The notes beneath the pieces are model-generated. The model had not been told where the DNA came from and made no database searches. It saw only the letters and a program-made list of their open reading frames with translations. Shown piece by piece: positions 36,750 to 46,106 of a DNA stretch of 55,063 nucleotides. This stretch comes from Chlorobiaceae bacterium (GTDB taxonomy: Bacteria > Bacteroidota > Chlorobiia > Chlorobiales > Chlorobiaceae): the NCBI GenBank assembly GCA_013334925.1, contig JAAXWP010000009.1, positions 1 to 55,063 on the forward strand, given 5' to 3'. Position 1 is the first letter of the stretch; every line of letters begins with the position of its first letter. The translations under genes were made by a program, and so were the position numbers.

Positions 36750-37679
36750 ATGGGCAAAGTTGGTGATGATCTGGTGTCGGTTATCGTGATAACCTACAAA
36801 TCTGCGGCATATGTGACTGAAACTCTCGAAAGCGTTAAAAGACAGAGTTATCCTCATATTGAACTGATCATTACCGATGATGGTTCTCGTGATGATACCA
36901 TAGAGGTCTGCCGCAAATGGATCGAAGATAACCGGTCGCGTTTCACCGATGCCAGGCTGGTGACGACGCCAGTCAATACCGGGGTGCCGTCAAACTGCAA
37001 TCGGGGATGGAGAGCGGCCACAGGCCCCTGGTTGAAGTTCATCGCTGGCGATGACATCCTGCTCGACCACTGCATTGAAGAGTTCGTGCGTTATGCCAAA
37101 ACGGAACCTGACGCATCGTTCATTGCCGCTGGTATCATTCCGTTCGATGAAAATGGTGACCGTGAGCCAGAGTACACCTCGAACGCACTCAGGAAAAGCA
37201 CTTCAGAGGCCCAGTTCACTGCGTTGCTGCGTGACAACTGTATGATGCCCGCGCCTGCGTTGTTTGTGAAAAAAGCGCTGTTGGAGAAGATTGGTGGTTT
37301 TGACGAACGCTATTCCATGCTGGAAGATGTTCCTTTTTACGTCAAAACCCTCGCTTCCGGTTACAAGTTCTATTTTTTGGATAAACCGCTGGTACGATAT
37401 CGCAGCTGGCTGGGGAGCATTGTGAACTCTTCCGATAACCGGCATTCCGAGCAGGTATTGCAGTTCAGTAAAGACTATGTCATTCCGTTGCTGATCCGCA
37501 GGAGGCGTTTCCTGCTGTGCTGGCATATACTGGTGTTCAACTTTTCGATCGAAAAATCGGCATCAGTATCCTGGCTGTTTGATAACACCAAATTACGGAA
37601 TATGTTCTGGCTTGCTGTCGATCCGTTGTACTGGCTGGTGTTTCTTTCCAAAATGAAAAGAAGGGCGTCGCGAAGTTGA
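36750..37679 (+). CDS. GT2 glycosyltransferase
   Basis: 309 residues, GT-A fold. VSVIVITYKSAAYVTETLESVKRQ, IITDDGSRDDT, then the DxD-type KFIAGDDILLDHCIEEF and the later GGFDERYSMLEDVPFYVKT. I chose ATG 36750, which has AGGTGG six bases upstream, over GTG 36741. Donor and acceptor unknown. First of four GT2 enzymes in this locus. Confidence 0.88.
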   Translation: MGKVGDDLVSVIVITYKSAAYVTETLESVKRQSYPHIELIITDDGSRDDTIEVCRKWIEDNRSRFTDARLVTTPVNTGVPSNCNRGWRAATGPWLKFIAGDDILLDHCIEEFVRYAKTEPDASFIAAGIIPFDENGDREPEYTSNALRKSTSEAQFTALLRDNCMMPAPALFVKKALLEKIGGFDERYSMLEDVPFYVKTLASGYKFYFLDKPLVRYRSWLGSIVNSSDNRHSEQVLQFSKDYVIPLLIRRRRFLLCWHILVFNFSIEKSASVSWLFDNTKLRNMFWLAVDPLYWLVFLSKMKRRASRS

Positions 37680-37757
37680 CCATGTGTCGGATCACTTCTG
37701 GCACCGATGTAATAAGTGTAGTTGTTTTTAGAAGTAATGTTTTGAAGTATCAGATCA

Positions 37758-38786
37758 ATGGTAGTAAAAAAACTGGATTGCCCTGTCTGTGGCGGGAATG
37801 CTCTTCTGAAATATTCCGGACATCCCGGGTATGTCTATGACAGGAAGTATGATATTTATGCCTGTGAAGCGTGTGATGTTTCGTTCGTTTATCCATTGCG
37901 CGTCGAGAAACGGGATTACGATGAGATTTACGGAGAGGCTGAAAGCATCTCCGGTTACGATAAATATTATGCTTTATCGCAAAAAATTCTGGCATCCGAT
38001 CATCCGATCGACCTCATAACGAGGCTTGGTGACGAGTATGCCTATGTCGTCAGAAGAATACAGGAGCTCATGAACAAGGGGGCCTCCATACTCGAAGTGG
38101 GTTGTGGATTCGGCTACCTGACCTATTCACTGAACAAGGCCGGTTATGATGCAACAGGCGTGGATGTTTCCGAAGTTTCCATAGATCGGGCGATCCGGAC
38201 CTATGGATCCTATTATCAGTGCATTGGCTTTAACGACTTCAGCACGCTTCAGGACCGTCGTTTCGATTGCATTGTCCTGACCGAAGTCATCGAGCATGTC
38301 GTCGATCCGGTTGCGTTTCTCGAATCGTTGAGGAAGCTTCTGGTGAAAGGTGGAGTGATTCTGATGACTACGCCCAACAAGTCCGCTTTTCCTGCCAAGG
38401 CATTGTGGATGACGGATGCACCGCCAATTCATCTCTGGTGGTTTTCTGAGAAGTCGATGAAGATTATCGCCGGCAAAGCGCGTCTCGATGCGACGGTTTA
38501 CAGAGGTCATGTCAGCGACAACATGTCGTATCACTATTGGAGAAAAGATGAAAACATCGGGCTTCCGGTTTTTGTCCCGGAGTTTGATCGGGACGGGAAG
38601 CTCCTGAAGAACGAGAGGGAGTATCATCTGGATGTTTCGAAACCGCCACTCTTACGCAGATTGTATGCGCGGTTTGTGCCGCAGGAGCTGGATTCGATCG
38701 TGATTCGCCTGAAGAACCGGATCTCCGATGTCCAGAAAAGCGAGAAGCACTGTACCATGTTCGTTGAATTAAAACAGAAAGACTGA
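37758..38786 (+). CDS. SAM methyltransferase with N-terminal zinc-ribbon-like motif
   Basis: 342 residues. Cysteine pairs CPVCGG and CEACDVSF (about 7-41) form a putative zinc ribbon. The Rossmann domain has ILEVGCGFGYLTYSLNKAGYDATGVDVSE (motif I and acidic loop), FDCIVLTEVIEHVVDP, and KGGVILMTTPN. Sugar or lipid carrier methylation is likely given the neighbours. It sits 78 bases after the first GT2 gene. Confidence 0.85.
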   Translation: MVVKKLDCPVCGGNALLKYSGHPGYVYDRKYDIYACEACDVSFVYPLRVEKRDYDEIYGEAESISGYDKYYALSQKILASDHPIDLITRLGDEYAYVVRRIQELMNKGASILEVGCGFGYLTYSLNKAGYDATGVDVSEVSIDRAIRTYGSYYQCIGFNDFSTLQDRRFDCIVLTEVIEHVVDPVAFLESLRKLLVKGGVILMTTPNKSAFPAKALWMTDAPPIHLWWFSEKSMKIIAGKARLDATVYRGHVSDNMSYHYWRKDENIGLPVFVPEFDRDGKLLKNEREYHLDVSKPPLLRRLYARFVPQELDSIVIRLKNRISDVQKSEKHCTMFVELKQKD

Positions 38787-38787
38787 A

Positions 38788-39732
38788 ATGGCATTGCTCC
38801 CCAACAGCGTTGCAGTCATGATTCCCTGTTACAATCAGGAGGCTTATATAGCAAAAGCAATCGAGAGTTGTCTGAGGCAGGATTATCGTCCCCTTGAGAT
38901 TGTGGTATCGGATGACTGCTCCTCCGATGCGACCGGATCTGTCGCATCGCGGTATGTCGGAGACGGAAGGGTAGTGTATCACAGGAATGATCCAAACATC
39001 GGCAGGGTTGCGAACTACAATAAATCGCTCATGCAGCATGTGCATTCAGAGTGGGTGGTCAATCTTGACGGTGACGATTTCTACACCGATAACTCCTTTC
39101 TTTCAAACGCATTGGCGGATATTCGCGAAGCCCGGCAGAAAGGGTTGCCCGTTGTGGCGCATATGGGGAGTCACCGGCTTGACATTGTGAGGAGGCATAT
39201 TCCGGATGTTGTTGAGCTCGAGTCGGGCGCCTTGTGCTGCTCAGGCAAGAACTATTTCCGGGAGTACCCCAGAGCGGGTCAGTTCACCCATATGTCTTGT
39301 ATTTATCATGTCGAGACAGCGCGGCGGGCAGGGGGTTATAATCTCGATTCGGTAGCGGCTGATTTTCATGCACTGATGAAGGTGTTCCTCCATGGAACGC
39401 TGATTCTGACCGACAAGGATCCCGGCGTATGGCAGGTGCATGAGAACAATGCTTCACTCGGCAATCTTCGTGATAAGTATCTTTCAGCATTTTCGATGTA
39501 CGAAGATCTGGCGTTGCATGCGGCACCATTTTTTTCAAAACCCGAGATTGATCTCTGGAAACAGGAGATGCGGGATGGAGCATACGACGATTATGTGCTG
39601 ACGACCTGCAGCAATGTCCATGGGATTGGTGGTATACTTTCTCTGCTCCAGGATTTCAGGTTCAGGCCTGTATATATGGATGCCGTGAAAGTTCTGCTCA
39701 AAAGGCTCCTGCTGTCTGACAGCAAAAACTGA
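38788..39732 (+). CDS. GT2 glycosyltransferase
   Basis: 314 residues. VAVMIPCYNQEAYIAKAIESCLRQ, IVVSDDCSSDATG, and the metal site NLDGDDFYTDNSFL. ATG 38788 begins two bases after the methyltransferase stop, so the genes are tightly coupled. Specificity unknown. Confidence 0.88.
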   Translation: MALLPNSVAVMIPCYNQEAYIAKAIESCLRQDYRPLEIVVSDDCSSDATGSVASRYVGDGRVVYHRNDPNIGRVANYNKSLMQHVHSEWVVNLDGDDFYTDNSFLSNALADIREARQKGLPVVAHMGSHRLDIVRRHIPDVVELESGALCCSGKNYFREYPRAGQFTHMSCIYHVETARRAGGYNLDSVAADFHALMKVFLHGTLILTDKDPGVWQVHENNASLGNLRDKYLSAFSMYEDLALHAAPFFSKPEIDLWKQEMRDGAYDDYVLTTCSNVHGIGGILSLLQDFRFRPVYMDAVKVLLKRLLLSDSKN

Positions 39733-39746
39733 AAGCAAGCTTGCTC

Positions 39747-40736
39747 ATGCGTATTTCGGTGGTGCTGCCGGTTTATAACGGTGAACGATACCTGCGGGAG
39801 GCAGTTGGGTCCGTACTGGCGCAGACAAGGCCTGCGGATGAAATTATCGTTTACGATGACGGCTCGACCGACAGCAGCCGTGAATTATGTGCTGCGTTCG
39901 GTGATTCCGTGAAGCTTGTTCGCGGTCTCGATGGACCTTCAGGTTTTGTGAACGGCTGGAATAAGGCAATTGCCTTGGCCACCGGTGATTTTATAGCAAT
40001 TCTGCACCAGGACGATGTGCTCTACCCGGAGTTTCTGGAGGTGGCAGAGTCGACGCTCAAGTCGAATCCTGACGTTCGTCATCTGTTTGCTGTCTGCGAT
40101 TATATCGATGAGCACTCCCGGCCGGTCTCTGTTTTTCCTGCACAGGAGAGCCTGATCAGGCGATATACCGGAAAAGATTATGTGAAAGCGTATCAGCAGG
40201 AGTACGGTCCGTTTCCACATATTCACCGGTGCCCGGGGGTCATGACACACCGGAGTGTCTTTGAGCACGATCAGTGCCGGTATACCGACAAGGCAGGACA
40301 TATTGCCGATGACGATTTTTTCTATCGCGTCGGTCAATATACGGATGTCATGGGTATCCTCAGACCGCTGGCGGCGTACAGGGTGCATTCGGCTTCGGCT
40401 ACAGGAACACTGGAGAGTATGAAACTGATCAGGCGTCTGGCAAGAGATTATCAGTATCAGGTCAACCAGTGGCACCACTCTTCGTTTCTTGATTCCTCCG
40501 ACAAGTACTATTTCGAGTACTGGGCTCTGCGCTATCAGTTCAAATCGCTCGTGGGGGCGTTGAAAAACCGTGATGAAGCTCTGTTCCGCGAATCGGCAGC
40601 AGATATTTCCAGGCTTCTGGCGCTCGGTCTCGAGCATGATCATGCCGCATCGCTACGTAAAATCCGTTTCCTGCTTGCGGCCGAGAAAGTGGTCGGGTTT
40701 TCAATTCTGGGACGATCAGTTCGCTGGTATGCGTAG
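39747..40736 (+). CDS. GT2 glycosyltransferase
   Basis: 329 residues from ATG 39747 (MRISVVLPVYNGERYLREA); a TTG six bases upstream is less likely. IIVYDDGSTDSSREL, then ILHQDDVLYPEFLE as the DxD-type site, and DDDFFYRVGQY further on. The C-terminal 90 residues are helical. Its stop overlaps the PIG-L gene start by 8 bases. Confidence 0.88.
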   Translation: MRISVVLPVYNGERYLREAVGSVLAQTRPADEIIVYDDGSTDSSRELCAAFGDSVKLVRGLDGPSGFVNGWNKAIALATGDFIAILHQDDVLYPEFLEVAESTLKSNPDVRHLFAVCDYIDEHSRPVSVFPAQESLIRRYTGKDYVKAYQQEYGPFPHIHRCPGVMTHRSVFEHDQCRYTDKAGHIADDDFFYRVGQYTDVMGILRPLAAYRVHSASATGTLESMKLIRRLARDYQYQVNQWHHSSFLDSSDKYYFEYWALRYQFKSLVGALKNRDEALFRESAADISRLLALGLEHDHAASLRKIRFLLAAEKVVGFSILGRSVRWYA

Positions 40737-41499
40737 ACACCTGAAAAAAATGATGCATCTCCTGCGTCGCCGGATCATTGGTCTGACTCTGATCCCTGCC
40801 TCGAAGAAGGGGTTGAGTCATTATCGTTCGATCCTGGTTGTCGCACCGCATCCGGACGATGAAATCATCGGTCTGGGCGGCTACCTGGTGCGTCAGAGCA
40901 CAATCTCGGAACGTGTCACCATCGTCTATCTTACCGATGGTGAAAAAAGTCTTGAAGATCTCGCTCCCGGCATCGTTGCATCCGAGCGGCTCAAACTGAC
41001 CCGGAGAGTGCTCTCACACATGGGTATAGCCGAGTCACAGGCAAGATGGCTCCATTTGCCGGATGGAGCAGTGCCTCGCATGAGCGGTGATCCGGTTCAG
41101 TTCGCTGCAGCGACGGATCGTCTTGCCGCCATAATCTCGGAAGTTGTTCCTGATGCCGTGTTTGTCACGCATCCGCTCGAAACATGGCCTTATGACCATA
41201 TCGCCGCTTACGAGCTCGTGACCTCGGCGTTGAAGCGCTGTGCATGGTCATGTGATCTATACGGTTACTGGGTTTGGCTCTGGTATTCGATGCCTTTGCG
41301 GCGGATCGCTGAAATCAGCGTTTCGCGGTTGTTTCGCCTGGACATCGCCGAATCCATCGATCAGAAAGGGGTTCTGATGAATGAGTATCTGGATCGTTGT
41401 GCACCGGACGGGAGGCCCTGGAGTGGTGTATTGCCTGCGGAGATGCTGAAAGTTTTTCGCCGTCCTTTTGAAGTTGTCGAGAAGTTACCGGTTTCATGA
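40729..41499 (+). CDS. PIG-L/LmbE-family N-deacetylase
   Basis: 256 residues from ATG 40729, which overlaps the previous stop; a longer frame from 40570 would run through the GT2 coding region. The zinc motif APHPDDE is at 39-45, followed by GLGGYLVRQ, YLTDGEKSLEDL, and a late HPLETWPYDHIAAYEL supplying the third ligand. Members remove acetyl groups from GlcNAc-containing substrates, so it may unmask an amine for the FemAB-like proteins next to it. Confidence 0.85.
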   Translation: MRRHLKKMMHLLRRRIIGLTLIPASKKGLSHYRSILVVAPHPDDEIIGLGGYLVRQSTISERVTIVYLTDGEKSLEDLAPGIVASERLKLTRRVLSHMGIAESQARWLHLPDGAVPRMSGDPVQFAAATDRLAAIISEVVPDAVFVTHPLETWPYDHIAAYELVTSALKRCAWSCDLYGYWVWLWYSMPLRRIAEISVSRLFRLDIAESIDQKGVLMNEYLDRCAPDGRPWSGVLPAEMLKVFRRPFEVVEKLPVS

Positions 41500-41530
41500 A
41501 TTACTAAACTTTCCCCTCAGTCTGAAAAAG

Positions 41531-42673
41531 ATGCCGAATAGCTGGAAAATCAATATTTATCGCACCTGGGATGAGGTTGACGATGCCCGTTTCATCGAAC
41601 GTTGGCGCATGTGGTTCGACGCTGCGCCGGATGCCCATGTCTTCATGCATCCGGTTATGGTCAAGACCTGGACGGATGTCTACAGGTCCCTTCAGGAGAT
41701 CTCTCCCCTCTATTGCGTCGCCGAGTCGGGCGGTGTCACGATATTCATGCCGCTGGTTGTCTGGAGGCGGAACTGGAAGAATGCAGGTATTCGCTGTATC
41801 GTTCCGGCAGGATACTCCGATTACGATTATCATGATCCCATCGTAGTCGGCCAGGCAGATTCTCAGGTAATGCACTCTTTCTGGCAGACCCTTATGGATC
41901 GGCTGCATTCCGGCGGACTTGGCGCGTTCGATTATGCCGATTTCACCGGGATCAGGAGTCCTGGCAACCAGCAGGGATGGTACAGGACGGAAATCTGTCC
42001 CTTTACCGATCTCGGTCGTTTTCCTGATTACGCGACGGCTTTCGCGAGTCTGTCGAAGAGCCTCAGAAAAGATGTCAACAAGCGCCGACGACAACTCGAA
42101 GAGCTTGGGAAACTGACCTTCAAGGTCTATGGACGGGATGAAACCGCAGCGGCACTCGAGGATCTTCCGACCTTTCTTGAAGAGCATCGCCAGAAATGGC
42201 CATATGCCTACAAGGCGCCCGGGTTTCACGAGGCCCTCATCAGGAACGCCCTGCCAGCAGGGCTCGTTCACTACTCGCAGCTCAGGCTCGACGGGCGTCC
42301 GTTCAGTTGGGAGCTGGGGTTGCGCTCCCGGACAACGGCCTACTCCTATATGCCGGTCTATCTTAAATCCTATTCGGGGTTCTCTCCTGGAAAAGTCCAT
42401 CTGGTCAGCCTGTTCGAGGACTGTTACCAGAACGGGATTACCGTTTTCGATTTCATGCGAGGCGCAGAAGGGTACAAGGCCGACTGGACACACAGCGATG
42501 CGGGACTGTACCGATACGAGGCAGAGGGGTGCAGCCTGCAGAGCCGTCTCAGGTTGAAAGCGAACTCCTGGCTGGGCGACCTCAAGCAAAAGAGTCTGAA
42601 CTGTTCTGTTCTTGCCATGATGTTCGGGTCTTGCGCACAGGATGTGCTCAATTACGGATACATACTAACTTAA
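41531..42673 (+). CDS. FemAB-like (BioF2/GNAT-like) transferase, tandem copy A
   Basis: 380 residues from ATG 41531 (MPNSWKINIYRTWDEVDD). Two GNAT-like lobes: the N lobe with FMHPVMVKTWTDVYRSLQEI and PLYCVAESGG, the C lobe with LRLDGRPFSWELGLRSRTTAYSYMPVY and SPGKVHLVSLFEDCYQNGI, ending with FDFMRGAEGYKADW. This C-terminal signature (D-x-x-R-G-A-E-x-Y-K) is typical of FemAB-like proteins in exopolysaccharide loci. It is a paralogue of the next gene. Confidence 0.8.
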   Translation: MPNSWKINIYRTWDEVDDARFIERWRMWFDAAPDAHVFMHPVMVKTWTDVYRSLQEISPLYCVAESGGVTIFMPLVVWRRNWKNAGIRCIVPAGYSDYDYHDPIVVGQADSQVMHSFWQTLMDRLHSGGLGAFDYADFTGIRSPGNQQGWYRTEICPFTDLGRFPDYATAFASLSKSLRKDVNKRRRQLEELGKLTFKVYGRDETAAALEDLPTFLEEHRQKWPYAYKAPGFHEALIRNALPAGLVHYSQLRLDGRPFSWELGLRSRTTAYSYMPVYLKSYSGFSPGKVHLVSLFEDCYQNGITVFDFMRGAEGYKADWTHSDAGLYRYEAEGCSLQSRLRLKANSWLGDLKQKSLNCSVLAMMFGSCAQDVLNYGYILT

Positions 42674-42701
42674 CTCTGGGCAGGTATCCCCCTGAATCTT
42701 T

Positions 42702-43778
42702 ATGATAAGACCAAGGAGTTTCAAGGTCTATCGTTCCTGGAATGAAATAGAAGATCGGTCGTTTGTCGATAAATGGAACGGCTGGTTGGAGCAGGACCCC
42801 GACCCTCATGTCTTTTACCATCCAGTACTGGTCATGGCATGGGTCAATGCATATCGAAAATTTGCGGATATAACGCCGGTATTCTGCGTTGCTGAGTTTG
42901 ATGACTGTACCGTATTTCTTCCGCTCGTTCTCTGGAACAGAAACTGGAAAAATGCGTTTCTGCGCATGATCGTGCCGGTCGGATTAGCCGAATTCGATTA
43001 CCATGACCCTGTGGTGTCCGGTCCGCATAGCACCGAACTCCTGAACTCATTCTGGTCGGTTTTCCAGGCATGGTTGTCGGATAGCGGCTCGATTCGTTAT
43101 GACAGACTCGAGCTGCCGGGTTTTCGAACACAACCTGAAGGGGATGGCTGGATGTTGAGTGATGAGGCCTGCCCATTTGTCGATCTGGCTGCATATACGA
43201 ATTATCAGGATTATCTGTCGAAGATCAACAAGGGCCTGCGACAGGATATCGGTCGACAGAAACGACGGTTGATCGGCATGGGTCAATTGACCTACCGGGT
43301 ATACTCTCCTGTCGAAGCTGAAGCGGCACTCGAACTGCTGCCGGAGTTTCTCGAGGTACACAGCAGGAAATGGATCGATGGTTTCAAGGCGCCGGGGTTT
43401 CATGAAGAGCTTCTCAGGGAGGGTGTCCCTGCGGGAGTCGTTCATTTTTCAGTGTTGCTGATCGATGGCAAACCGATCAGCTGGCACTACGGGTTCAGGT
43501 ATCGCGGGCGGTTTTACTATTACCAGCCGGCATATCTTGAGACCTATGCCACCTATTCACCGAGCAAAGTGCATTTGTCCTGTATGAAGGAGGAGTGCTT
43601 TCTCAACGGGATCAGGATATTCGATTACCTGAGAGGGGCTGAAAGTTATAAAAGCGGCTGGACGACGCAGGTCTCCAGCCTGTATGATGTAACACTGAAT
43701 TCTCGAAAAGTCTCAAACAGATTGCGACAGGGGGCCTATGACAGGATTCAGGAATTCAAAAAAATGATTGGCTGGTAA
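42702..43778 (+). CDS. FemAB-like (BioF2/GNAT-like) transferase, tandem copy B
   Basis: 358 residues. Aligns with copy A along its length (FKVYRSWNEIEDRSFVDKW; YKAPGFHE in A, FKAPGFHE here; SPSKVHLSCMKEECFLNGIRIFDYLRGAESYKSGW). Moderate identity by eye suggests an older duplication with divergent acceptors rather than a recent one. Linker of 28 bases to copy A and 9 to the GT4 gene, so one operon. Confidence 0.8.
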   Translation: MIRPRSFKVYRSWNEIEDRSFVDKWNGWLEQDPDPHVFYHPVLVMAWVNAYRKFADITPVFCVAEFDDCTVFLPLVLWNRNWKNAFLRMIVPVGLAEFDYHDPVVSGPHSTELLNSFWSVFQAWLSDSGSIRYDRLELPGFRTQPEGDGWMLSDEACPFVDLAAYTNYQDYLSKINKGLRQDIGRQKRRLIGMGQLTYRVYSPVEAEAALELLPEFLEVHSRKWIDGFKAPGFHEELLREGVPAGVVHFSVLLIDGKPISWHYGFRYRGRFYYYQPAYLETYATYSPSKVHLSCMKEECFLNGIRIFDYLRGAESYKSGWTTQVSSLYDVTLNSRKVSNRLRQGAYDRIQEFKKMIGW

Positions 43779-43787
43779 TTTATTCTC

Positions 43788-44927
43788 ATGAAAGTGCTTC
43801 TGGCTATACCATGCCTTATGCGGGGCGGTACCGAGATGCAGACGCTCTATCTGGCAAGAGCGCTTGCTGCGGCCGGTCATCGTGTAACCGTAGTCTGTTA
43901 TTTCGAGGTGGATCAGACGGTGGTCGACGAGTTTGTCGATGCCGGTTGCAAGGTCGAATTACTTCGTCTGGAACGTGGTCTGTCAAGCCGCAGTTTCATC
44001 GGTATCATGAAGGCGTTTTATCGGAAGTCGATGCCTGATATCCTGCATGTGCAGTACATGACGCCCGGAGCACTCTCGATCATTGCGGCAAGACTGGCCG
44101 GGATCGGAAAAGTCTTTGCGACCGTACATCAGCCATATACGCAGGGACACGGGCAATCAGCCTATCTTTTTCTTCGTGTTTCCGCACTGCTCTGCGACCG
44201 TTTCATGGCGGTGTCGAAAGTTGCCGAAGCTTCGTGGTTCGGTTCGTCAAAAGAGTGTGTTTTCGGAAAAAGGCGAGCGCTTCCCGGGCACTGCACCATT
44301 CACAATGCGGTCGATACCGAACGGGTTGCCATGCTTTCGGCTTCATCGGATATCGTGTCGCTGAAAGAGCGCTATGGTCTTTCAGGGCGTTTCGTTTTCG
44401 GCTATATCGGTCGGTTGAGTCATGAAAAGGGGGTCGATATTCTCGTGCAGGCATTTGGTGAGATTGCCGGAAAGCGTCCATCGGTCTCACTTCTCGTTGT
44501 TGGTACCGGTCTGGAAGGCAAGCGCCTCGAAGAGCGATTCGGACACGAAGCGTGGTGGCGGCAGATTGTTTTTGTCGGCGGACTGTCGTGGGAAGATGCG
44601 ATGCGGCATCTCGCCGTGATCGATGCGCTTGTCGTGCCATCCCGATTCGAGGGATTCGGATTGAGTGCGGTAGAAGCCATGGCGGCCTCGAAACCGGTTA
44701 TAGCGGCAAGAACCGGTGGGCTGATGGAAATTATCGAGGATGGTTACAGCGGCCTGCTTTATGAAATTGAAGATTTCTCCGCTTTGGCACGGTTAATGCT
44801 GCTGTTAATTGACGACGCGGCCAATTACCGGAAGCTTTCCGTAAACGCCCGGAAAAGAGCATTGGATTTCGATGTGGAAGTCTACTCGAAAAAAATTCAA
44901 AACCTGTATAACCAATACAAGCCATGA
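43788..44927 (+). CDS. GT4 glycosyltransferase
   Basis: 379 residues, GT-B fold. Starts MKVLLAIPCLMRGGTEMQTLYLARALAAAGH. The C-terminal donor domain has IGRLSHEKGVDILVQAF, and the E-x7-E motif EGFGLSAVEAMAASKPV. Retaining enzyme, donor unknown. Overlaps the next gene at ATGA. Confidence 0.92.
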   Translation: MKVLLAIPCLMRGGTEMQTLYLARALAAAGHRVTVVCYFEVDQTVVDEFVDAGCKVELLRLERGLSSRSFIGIMKAFYRKSMPDILHVQYMTPGALSIIAARLAGIGKVFATVHQPYTQGHGQSAYLFLRVSALLCDRFMAVSKVAEASWFGSSKECVFGKRRALPGHCTIHNAVDTERVAMLSASSDIVSLKERYGLSGRFVFGYIGRLSHEKGVDILVQAFGEIAGKRPSVSLLVVGTGLEGKRLEERFGHEAWWRQIVFVGGLSWEDAMRHLAVIDALVVPSRFEGFGLSAVEAMAASKPVIAARTGGLMEIIEDGYSGLLYEIEDFSALARLMLLLIDDAANYRKLSVNARKRALDFDVEVYSKKIQNLYNQYKP

Positions 44928-46099
44928 AGAACGATAACTATCTCGGCTTTTATAGAGGGCTGTACGTTACGGCTTTTATTCCGTATCTGTCATACATTTT
45001 TCCCTTTATACCGTCGACGATCGGAGGCTTCAATCTCACCGGATGGTCCTGGCTGCTGATGTTGTTCATCGTGTTCTATTACCTGCTTCAGGATCAGTCG
45101 AAAAAGGAGTTTCCCATTGTGTTCTGGATACCCTGGATCGTTTTTCTCCTTCTGTATGTAGCCGTTGATTTTTCCAAACCGGGATTGCAGCTGACAGCGC
45201 AGTACATACTTCCGATACTGATCGGTTATGTCGCGTCAGGTTTCACCTACAGCAAGGAGCGACTCCATCTCATCTACAAGGGATTCATGAACCTGTCGTT
45301 CATCGTGCTGGTTCTCTTCTTTTACGGTCAGTTCTTGCGACAGGGCTATATCGCCATGTCTGCTCTCACCCCCATGCTGCTGGTAGTTACGGCCGCTGTC
45401 GTTGCCGGCCTGTATTTCATCACCGGCCGTATCATGTTTATGGTGCTGTTCGGAGTCTTTTTCATGGTTCCTGTCATTGGAGTCAATCGCATGGCGATTG
45501 CCGCCTATCTGGCAGTCTTTCTGCTGCATTTCGCGAACAGGAAGATCATCACCAAGGTGGCTGCCGGAATTGTCGTGGCTCTGGCTGCGCTTGCGGTATT
45601 CAACTCTACCGGTTTTCAGGAAAAGACATTTGTCGAAGGTCAGGGTAAAATGTCCGAGCTCTCGCTGAATTACTATGAGTCGGGTGAAGGGGTGAATACC
45701 AGCGGCAGATCAAGTTTCATGCGGTATTATGAAAAGGGATTGGCCGAGGCTCCACTGCTCGGTAACGGACCGCGTTCCGATGCCGAGTTGCTCAAAACCC
45801 AGCTCAGCGAGTCTGCAGCGGTCGAAGTATGTAACGATTATATCGCGGTCAGGTACTGCTATGGCTATATCGGCCTTGGGCTTCTCCTGCTTGCCATGCT
45901 GCTGACCTTCATGTCGCTCTACATGAAGTATTCGGTGGAGAAGGACAACTACAGAGTGCTGGTGCAATCGACCTCCATGGTTCTCTTTATCGTGATGCTC
46001 ATGTTCATGTACTCGGACAATATTCTCAAATACACGGTCTTTTTCCCGGATCTCATGTTTGCGATGATCGGGATGTCATTTGCCAAATATGAAGCCTGA
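44924..46099 (+). CDS. Wzy-like O-antigen/exopolysaccharide polymerase
   Basis: 391 residues with about 10-11 membrane spans and one large periplasmic loop near 235-300 (GKMSELSLNYYESGEGVNTSGRSSFMRYYEKGLAEAPLLGNGPRSD), the pattern of Wzy/O-antigen ligase-like polymerases. The R-x(n)-LLGNGP arrangement resembles the conserved loop of that clan. With the Wzx-like gene it completes Wzx/Wzy-dependent assembly; a WaaL-type ligase is a possible alternative. Confidence 0.8.
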   Translation: MKNDNYLGFYRGLYVTAFIPYLSYIFPFIPSTIGGFNLTGWSWLLMLFIVFYYLLQDQSKKEFPIVFWIPWIVFLLLYVAVDFSKPGLQLTAQYILPILIGYVASGFTYSKERLHLIYKGFMNLSFIVLVLFFYGQFLRQGYIAMSALTPMLLVVTAAVVAGLYFITGRIMFMVLFGVFFMVPVIGVNRMAIAAYLAVFLLHFANRKIITKVAAGIVVALAALAVFNSTGFQEKTFVEGQGKMSELSLNYYESGEGVNTSGRSSFMRYYEKGLAEAPLLGNGPRSDAELLKTQLSESAAVEVCNDYIAVRYCYGYIGLGLLLLAMLLTFMSLYMKYSVEKDNYRVLVQSTSMVLFIVMLMFMYSDNILKYTVFFPDLMFAMIGMSFAKYEA

Positions 46100-46106
46100 C
46101 GGACGC

